From: Actinomycetes bacterium
GTDB taxonomy: Bacteria; Actinomycetota; Actinomycetes; Prado026
DNA length: 13,737 bases
NCBI GenBank assembly: GCA_025455945.1
Contig: JALOLN010000042.1
Coordinates: 1 to 13,737, forward strand
Direction: 5' to 3'
The notes below the pieces were generated by a model, which was not told the DNA's origin, made no database searches, and saw only the letters and a list, made by a program, of their open reading frames with translations. Below are positions 9,695 to 13,737 of the stretch, in pieces. The translations under genes and the position numbers were made by a program. The stretch's first letter is position 1. Every line of letters starts with the position of its first letter.

Positions 9695-10884
9695 GAGGAC
9701 AGGGCCTGTTCCTCGCGTGCTGCCCGGGCGTAGACCTCGACGGTGCGCCCGGCGAGCACCGTCCAGTCGTGCTCCCGGTCGACGAGGGTGCGCGCCCGTC
9801 GGGCCAGCCGTTGGGCCAGCTCCCGGTCGCGCAGCACGGTGGACACCGCGTCGGCGAGGCCCGCGACGTCCTCGGGGCGGAACCGCAGGCCGGTCACGCC
9901 GTCCTCGACGACCTCGTGCAGGCCGCCGACGTCGGCGACGACGAGGGGGCTGCCGACGGCGGCCGCCTCGAGCGCGACCATGCCGAACGGCTCGTACAGC
10001 GAGGGGACGACGACGCAGTCGGCCGCGGCGGTGAGCGCGGCCAGCTCAGGCGTCGGCAGGAAGCCGGCGAACACCGCCGCGCGGCCGAGCCGCAGCCGCC
10101 GGGCCCGGGCCCTCAGCTCCTCGCCCATCGTGCCCTGGCCGGCGAGGACCAGCCGCAGCCCCGGATGCCGCCGACGCAGCCGCGGCACGGCGTCCAGCAG
10201 GGTGAGCACCCCCTTCTCCCACTCCAGCCGTCCGCTGAAGACCAGGAGCGGGCCGTCCCCGGCGTACCGGGCGCGCGCCGCCGCGACCGCTGCGGCCGAC
10301 ACGGCCCACCGGGCCGGGTCGATGCCATTGGGGACGACGTCCACCTTGTCCGGCGGAAGGTCGAACAGCCGCACGACCTCGTCGCGCATGGACGCCGAGC
10401 AGGTGATCACCCGGCGGGCCTCGAAGGTGAGCCACCACTCGGAGGTGTGGATCGCACGGCTCAGCGGCCCGGGCAGCCAGCCCTGGTGCCGCCCGGCCTC
10501 GGTGGCGTGCACCGTGGCGACGAGCGGCAGGGCGAGCGCGTGCTTGAGGGTCACCGCGGCCGGGCAGACGACCCAGTCGTGCGCGTGGACGACGTCGGGG
10601 CGGGTGGTGCCGGCCGCGGCCAGGGCACCTCGCGCCAGGGCGTGGTTCAGTGCGAGCACCCAGGCGAGCAGGTCCTCCTGGGGGATCAGTGGGGGGTCGC
10701 GCGGCACCCGGACGACGTGCACCCCGCCGACCTTCTCCTCGGCCGGTGCCCCGTCGGCCTGCTGGGTGACGACGGTGACCTCGTGCCCAGCCGCCGCCTG
10801 GGCCTCCGCGAGGGCGTGCACGTGGCGCCCCAGGCCGCCGTAGACCAGCGGCGGGTACTCCCACGACAGGTGGAGCATGCGCAC
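9691..10884 (-). CDS. GT4 glycosyltransferase, Rv3032-like alpha-1,4-glucosyltransferase
   Basis: A 397-residue GT-B fold, GT4-family enzyme expected to add glucose from a nucleotide sugar to an alpha-1,4-glucan in the cytoplasm. The N-terminal domain starts LHLSWEYPPLVYGGLGRHVHALAEA, with the glycine-rich acceptor/donor loop of glycogen-synthase-like GT4 enzymes; PDVVHAHDWV, VATVHATEAGRHQGWL and ITCSASMRDEV follow. The C-terminal domain has FSGRLEWEKGV and the retaining-GT E-x7-E motif in PSLYEPFGMVALEAAA. These strings closely resemble my recollection of M. tuberculosis Rv3032, linked to MGLP and capsular glucan elongation. The GTG at 10884 lies 6 nt after a TACCCT box; ATG at 10878 is an alternative losing two residues. 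It lies 135 nt after the GH57 gene, with a 22-bp inverted repeat between them. A glycogen synthase or phosphatidylinositol mannosyltransferase role is less likely given the neighbours. Confidence 0.9.
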   Translation of the reverse strand: MRMLHLSWEYPPLVYGGLGRHVHALAEAQAAAGHEVTVVTQQADGAPAEEKVGGVHVVRVPRDPPLIPQEDLLAWVLALNHALARGALAAAGTTRPDVVHAHDWVVCPAAVTLKHALALPLVATVHATEAGRHQGWLPGPLSRAIHTSEWWLTFEARRVITCSASMRDEVVRLFDLPPDKVDVVPNGIDPARWAVSAAAVAAARARYAGDGPLLVFSGRLEWEKGVLTLLDAVPRLRRRHPGLRLVLAGQGTMGEELRARARRLRLGRAAVFAGFLPTPELAALTAAADCVVVPSLYEPFGMVALEAAAVGSPLVVADVGGLHEVVEDGVTGLRFRPEDVAGLADAVSTVLRDRELAQRLARRARTLVDREHDWTVLAGRTVEVYARAAREEQALSS

Positions 10885-10890
10885 ACCGCG

Positions 10891-10896
10891 AGGGTA
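10891..10896 (-). promoter_or_regulatory. Candidate glycosyltransferase -10 box, leaderless type
   Basis: Read on the minus strand, TACCCT fits TANNNT and ends 6 nt before the GTG at 10884. The start codon could therefore be at or near the transcription start. No clear Shine-Dalgarno or -35 hexamer is visible. It would let the glycosyltransferase be transcribed independently of the GH57 operon. Confidence 0.4.
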
Positions 10897-10898
10897 GT

Positions 10899-10914
10899 GC
10901 CGCCTCTCGGCGGC
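10899..10914. repeat. Short GC-rich hairpin upstream of the glycosyltransferase
   Basis: GCCGCC, TCTC, GGCGGC forms a perfect 6-bp stem with a 4-nt loop. It lies just upstream of the candidate -10 box. It could be part of a read-through terminator for the GH57 transcript, an operator, or chance in GC-rich DNA. Confidence 0.4.
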
Positions 10915-10925
10915 CCCGCGGTGCA

Positions 10926-10994
10926 GCCTACGGTCCAGTAGTGAACGGAATGGGCGGCCGCCGTCCTCAGAACGTTCACTACTGGACCGTAGGC
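10926..10994. repeat. Perfect 22-bp inverted repeat, 25-nt spacer
   Basis: The arms 10926-10947 and 10973-10994 are exact reverse complements, beginning GCCTACGGTCCAG and ending CCGTAGGC. The 25-nt spacer contains a GCGGCCGC core. The arms are less GC-rich than the surrounding genes. The right arm starts 25 nt after the GH57 stop, so in RNA this could be a strong terminator, though it lacks a T-tract. A short direct repeat GCA (extending to GCAG if the first arm base is included) flanks both sides, so a small mobile or dispersed palindromic element is an alternative. Confidence 0.85.
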
Positions 10995-11019
10995 GCAGAA
11001 GGAGGGGGCCTGCCGAGGG

Positions 11020-12504
11020 TCAGAGCAGGCGGGCGTCCAGGTGGCCGAACGGTCCGTCGGTCTGCCGTTGGGTGGCGGCCAGCCGGGCGCCGCGGCCGGC
11101 GTCCACCGCCTTCGCCAGGGACTCGAAGGCGGCGAGGTGCCCGTCGAACCGGTCCCGGGCGTAGCCCGCGGCGGAGTCCTTGCTCACCATGAACGCCCAG
11201 TCGCTGGACAGGGCCAGCAGCGCGTCGCGCACCAGCTGGTCGAGGTCGGAGCGGCGGACGCCGGGGGAGCGGTGCGCGCCGACCGCGTCGAGCAGCCGCT
11301 TCTGCAGGCGGGCGTTCTCGGCGACGACGTCCGCCACCTGGGGGCCGCCCCACACCCGCCAGTCCTTGCCGGAGCCCCACGAGCCGGGGCCGGGGGACAC
11401 CGCACCGGCGACGTGTCCGGCCGCCACGGCGCCACGCAGGGTGGTCAGCCGGACGCCGGCCTCGGGCAGCAGCCGCAGCACGGCCTCCAGAAACGCCGGG
11501 CCCTCGTGCCACCAGTGCCCGAACAGCTCGGTGTCGTACGCGACGACCACCAGGCCGGGGCGACCGCCGCGGGACGACGCGAGGTCGGTCAGGCGCCGCC
11601 GGACAGTGTTCACGAAGTCCCGGGCGTCGTCCGCCGCGGCTGCCGCGGCCCGCCCGGGGTCGTACGGCGCCTTCTCCTGCGGCGGCGTCCGGGAGGACGT
11701 GACGCGGGCCGGCCGGAACCCGGACCCGTGGTCGAACGTGTGGAAGTCCCGGTACCAGGGCCCGCCGGGGTAGCCCTTGCGCGGGGACCACACCCGGTAG
11801 GTCACCTCGAGGTCCCGGCCGAAGGCGACGACGTCCGTTCCGCCGACGGTCCAGGCGTCCGCCGGGGACGCGCCCACGCCGAGCAGCGTGGGTCCGTCGA
11901 CGAGGAAGCGCTGGACACCGGCGGCGGCGTAGAGCTCCTCCAGCCCAGGCCGGTAGGCGCACTCCGGCGCCCAGATGCCCTCCGGTCGGTGGCCGAGCCG
12001 CAGCTGGGCGTCGTCCAGGCCCACGGCGAGGCCGAACCGGGCGACCCGCTCGTCGAGCAGCGGCTGGAAGGGATGTGTGGCCGGGCCACCGAGCAGCTCG
12101 ATGGCACCGGCGTCCACGAGGGAGCGCAGCACGGGGGACGCGCCGTGCCGCCAGCGGGACTCGAACAGCTCCCGCGCGTGGGTCGCTGCGGCGTACTCGT
12201 AGGGGCCGGGATCACGACCGGCCAGCCCCTCGGCGCGGACCTGCCAGAAGCCGAGCCAGGTGTGGAACTCCTCGAGGACGTAGGCGTCATCGAGCTGCGC
12301 GGCCAGCACCGGCGTCACCCCGAGCGTGAGCAGGTCGGTCCGACCCTCGGCGGCCATCCGGTCGAGCACCTCGACGACGGGCAGGTAGGCCGTCGCCCAG
12401 GCCTGGTGCAGCCACTCCTCGCCCACCGGCCAGGCACCGTGGTGCGCCAGCCACGGCAGGTGGGTGTGCAGGACGACGCAGCAGGTGCCGACGGGTGCGG
12501 TCAT
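11020..12504 (-). CDS. GH57 alpha-glucan branching-enzyme-type protein (DUF1957 family, Rv3031-like)
   Basis: A 494-residue GH57 protein. The family converts alpha-1,4-glucan stretches into alpha-1,6 branches (or hydrolyses them) with a (beta/alpha)7 barrel and a helical C-terminal domain. Visible signatures are HTHLPW (His13, His15; region 1), GIWAPECAY with the expected nucleophile Glu181 (region 3), and VAYDTELFGHWWHEGP with the expected acid/base Asp324 (region 4). The C-terminal third carries SSDWAFMVSKDSAAGYARDR, typical of the DUF1957 helical domain. All key residues are present, so it is probably active. The ATG at 12504 overlaps the upstream methyltransferase TGA as ATGA, with GAGGG 9 nt before it; ATG at 12513 is an alternative. 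The longer open frame to 12906 is antisense shadow. Paired with a GT4 glucosyltransferase and a methyltransferase it matches Rv3031 of the MGLP cluster. 4-alpha-glucanotransferase activity is the main alternative. Confidence 0.9.
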   Translation of the reverse strand: MTAPVGTCCVVLHTHLPWLAHHGAWPVGEEWLHQAWATAYLPVVEVLDRMAAEGRTDLLTLGVTPVLAAQLDDAYVLEEFHTWLGFWQVRAEGLAGRDPGPYEYAAATHARELFESRWRHGASPVLRSLVDAGAIELLGGPATHPFQPLLDERVARFGLAVGLDDAQLRLGHRPEGIWAPECAYRPGLEELYAAAGVQRFLVDGPTLLGVGASPADAWTVGGTDVVAFGRDLEVTYRVWSPRKGYPGGPWYRDFHTFDHGSGFRPARVTSSRTPPQEKAPYDPGRAAAAAADDARDFVNTVRRRLTDLASSRGGRPGLVVVAYDTELFGHWWHEGPAFLEAVLRLLPEAGVRLTTLRGAVAAGHVAGAVSPGPGSWGSGKDWRVWGGPQVADVVAENARLQKRLLDAVGAHRSPGVRRSDLDQLVRDALLALSSDWAFMVSKDSAAGYARDRFDGHLAAFESLAKAVDAGRGARLAATQRQTDGPFGHLDARLL

Positions 12505-13274
12505 CTCCGGCATCCCTCGACCAGCAGGTCCAGCGAGCCGTCGACGTCGTCCGGGCCGATGAGGAAGTCGTCTGCGGTGAGGGCTGCGACGAGATCGGTC
12601 AGCGGAGCCGCCCAGCCCGCGGGCGGGCCGGCCAGTTGCGCGGCCACCAGGTCGCCGTGCTCGGCCTCCCACGCGGTGATCCGCGGACCGTGCCGCACGC
12701 CAAGGACGGCGGCCACGTCGAATGCCGACCCGAGCAGGTCGACGAGCTCCTCGGCGTCCAGCTCGTTGACGTGGAAAGGGTTGAGCGGCTTCTCGCCGCG
12801 GCGCACGCCGGGGGAGAAGGTGAGTCGGTTGGGGGTGGAGACGACGAACTGGCCGCCGCGGCGGCAGACCCGCGCGCACTCGGCGACGAAGCCGGGCTGG
12901 TCCCACAGGTGCTCGACGGTCTGCAGGCTCACCACGGTGTCGAAGGATTCCGCCCGGAAGGGCAGGCCGACGAGGTTTCCGCGGACGACACCGAGATCGG
13001 GGTAACGGCGGTTGCTGTGCCGTGCGGCCGCGTCGTCGTAGTCCACTGCGACCACGCGGCGGTCCGGCGCGCCGTCCAGCAGGGCCTGCGCGCCGTAGCC
13101 CTCGCCGCTGCCGGCCTCGAGCACCCGCGGGCCGACGCGGTCGACCAGCCAGCGGTAGACCACCTCGTGCCGGCGGAACCAGTAGTTCTCGTGCCAGATC
13201 CCGGGCAGCGTCCGCTCGCCGGTGAGGGTCAGCGCAGGGCTGTGACCTGCGAAGACGCGCTCGTCACCAGTCAT
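12501..13274 (-). CDS. SAM-dependent methyltransferase, Rv3030-like
   Basis: A 257-residue class I methyltransferase. It opens ALTLTGERTLPGIWHENYWF then RRHEVVYRWL, a region closely resembling my recollection of Rv3030, the putative sugar methyltransferase of the MGLP cluster. Motif I is VLEAGSGEGYG (51-61); VVAVDYDDAAA is the acidic strand, SFDTVVSLQTVEHLWDQPGFV the motif II region, and VCRRGGQFVVSTPNRLTFSPG motif III. The C terminus ends LDLLVEGCRR. It heads the minus-strand operon; its TGA overlaps the GH57 ATG. Start choice is uncertain: ATG 13274 has AGGG at 7 nt; TTG 13295 has AAGGAG at an ideal 8 nt; GTG 13301 has the same AAGGAG at only 2 nt. All give the same conserved core. The likely substrate is a glucosyl hydroxyl of an alpha-glucan, as inference. 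Confidence 0.88.
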   Translation of the reverse strand: MTGDERVFAGHSPALTLTGERTLPGIWHENYWFRRHEVVYRWLVDRVGPRVLEAGSGEGYGAQALLDGAPDRRVVAVDYDDAAARHSNRRYPDLGVVRGNLVGLPFRAESFDTVVSLQTVEHLWDQPGFVAECARVCRRGGQFVVSTPNRLTFSPGVRRGEKPLNPFHVNELDAEELVDLLGSAFDVAAVLGVRHGPRITAWEAEHGDLVAAQLAGPPAGWAAPLTDLVAALTADDFLIGPDDVDGSLDLLVEGCRR

Positions 13275-13294
13275 CGGACCACCCTGAGGGGTCA

Positions 13295-13314
13295 AGCACA
13301 CCGCTCCTTGTGCT
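13295..13314 (-). promoter_or_regulatory. Hairpin displaying a Shine-Dalgarno at the methyltransferase 5' end
   Basis: On the minus strand AGCACA and TGTGCT pair as a 6-bp stem around an 8-nt loop containing AGGAG. The full AAGGAG (13309-13304) is 8 nt from the TTG at 13295, which begins at the last base of the stem. This could tune initiation, or simply be a start signal for a TTG-initiated form. Confidence 0.35.
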
Positions 13315-13676
13315 GATACCTGCCGTCGTTGACCCGCTCCAGCGGAGGAGGTTTCAGGTTCAGCCTAGGCCGGCCGAGGTGTTCGCCCCGTGGGCGGCCG
13401 ACTGGCTGCTGCACCTGCGCTCGGGGCACGTCACCGACGCCACCGGAGCCGTGGACGACCGCGCCGGGCCAGATCACCGGCCCACCCCCGCCTGGACGGA
13501 GTGGCGCTGCTCAGGGGCACCAGCCGAGGCGCCGACCAGGTCCGGGGGCAGGAACGGTCACGCTGAGCCGCCAGGTCCTCCGTCCCTGCCGCCATCTGTC
13601 ACCCGAATGGGTGAATGGAGGGGTGCGGGGCTGAGCGGCCCTCGTCGCCGCCGGTCCTCGCCGGAAGGGATGTGCG
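13315..13676. other. About 360-bp intergenic region with a possible gene remnant
   Basis: No complete gene is convincing here. A plus-strand frame around 13373-13468 reads AEVFAPWAADWLLHLRSGHV then TDATGAVDDRAG, with 31 of 32 codons ending in G or C, as in real genes; after that the third-position bias fades and the sequence reads as Pro/Arg-rich noise. I do not recognise the product. A palindrome lies at 13599-13614. The stretch presumably also holds the promoter of the minus-strand methyltransferase, for which I see no clear -10 box. Confidence 0.4.
13599..13614. promoter_or_regulatory. Candidate operator palindrome upstream of the last gene
   Basis: TCACCC and GGGTGA are exact 6-bp inverted arms around GAAT. 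The centre lies about 70 nt before the start of the downstream plus-strand gene, a usual position for a dimeric regulator site. I cannot assign a regulator. Confidence 0.35.
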
Positions 13677-13679
13677 GTG

Positions 13680-13737
13680 ATGTCGCGCGGGTTGAGGCTC
13701 GGCTGGAGCCTGCTCGGGATCTCGATGCTGGTGGGTG
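13680..13737 (+). CDS. Start of an unidentified membrane or exported protein (cut by window edge)
   Basis: Nineteen codons are visible: MSRGLRLGWSLLGISMLVG. A positively charged start (Arg3, Arg6) followed by a hydrophobic run fits a signal peptide or first transmembrane helix. GGAAGGGA (13663-13670) lies 9 nt before the ATG at 13680 and 6 nt before an in-frame GTG at 13677, which is the alternative start. Nothing about function can be said from this length. It diverges from the Rv3030-like methyltransferase across about 400 bp. Confidence 0.6.
   Translation, partial: MSRGLRLGWSLLGISMLVG

Noticed and set aside
10941..11192. Short plus-strand frame starting inside the 22-bp inverted repeat
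   Set aside because: The opposite strand encodes the matching NVHYWTVG-like string only because the arms are inverted copies; the rest is antisense to GH57.
11041..13005. 654-codon plus-strand open frame over GH57 and the methyltransferase
   Set aside because: It is antisense to two genes with intact catalytic motifs; composition is repetitive Gly/Arg/Pro/Val without a recognisable domain.

Overview
The window is high-GC DNA with strong G/C third-position bias, GTG starts and tight ATGA gene overlaps. This points to a high-GC actinomycete; Geodermatophilaceae or a relative fits by gene content, but that is a guess. Ten protein-coding genes fill almost everything. There is no rRNA, tRNA, CRISPR array or recognisable insertion sequence. 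The theme is alpha-glucan metabolism.

Left part (1-7107). glgE (minus, cut by the window edge) and glgP (plus) diverge from a 65-bp gap. Each has a TANNNT -10 box exactly 8 nt before its ATG, suggesting leaderless mRNAs. glgP is followed, probably with a CTG start overlapping the glgP stop, by a 12-TM MFS transporter. That transporter runs tail-to-tail into glgX (minus, debranching enzyme); the two stop codons share one CTAG. GlgE extends alpha-glucans from maltose-1-phosphate, GlgP phosphorolyses them, and GlgX trims branches.

Middle part (7198-9644, plus). A three-gene operon encodes an enoyl-CoA hydratase/isomerase, a SAM methyltransferase (ATGA overlap) and a left-handed beta-helix acyltransferase (3-nt gap).

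Right part (9691-13274, minus). A convergent set encodes a SAM methyltransferase, a GH57 branching-enzyme-type protein (ATGA overlap), then, after a 135-nt gap with a perfect 22-bp inverted repeat, a GT4 glucosyltransferase. The two convergent operons end in one hairpin whose arms contain both stop codons.

From remembered family knowledge, the middle and right parts match in order and orientation the Mycobacterium tuberculosis Rv3039c (echA17) to Rv3030 region. That region is linked to 6-O-methylglucose lipopolysaccharide (MGLP), a methylated and acylated intracellular glucan that binds fatty acyl chains. Here the set sits next to glgE-glgP, which lies elsewhere in M. tuberculosis (Rv1327c-Rv1328). 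The most interesting hypothesis is therefore a combined locus for making, remodelling, methylating and acylating an alpha-glucan. The last 400 bp hold a possible gene remnant, a small palindrome and the start of an unidentified membrane or exported protein.
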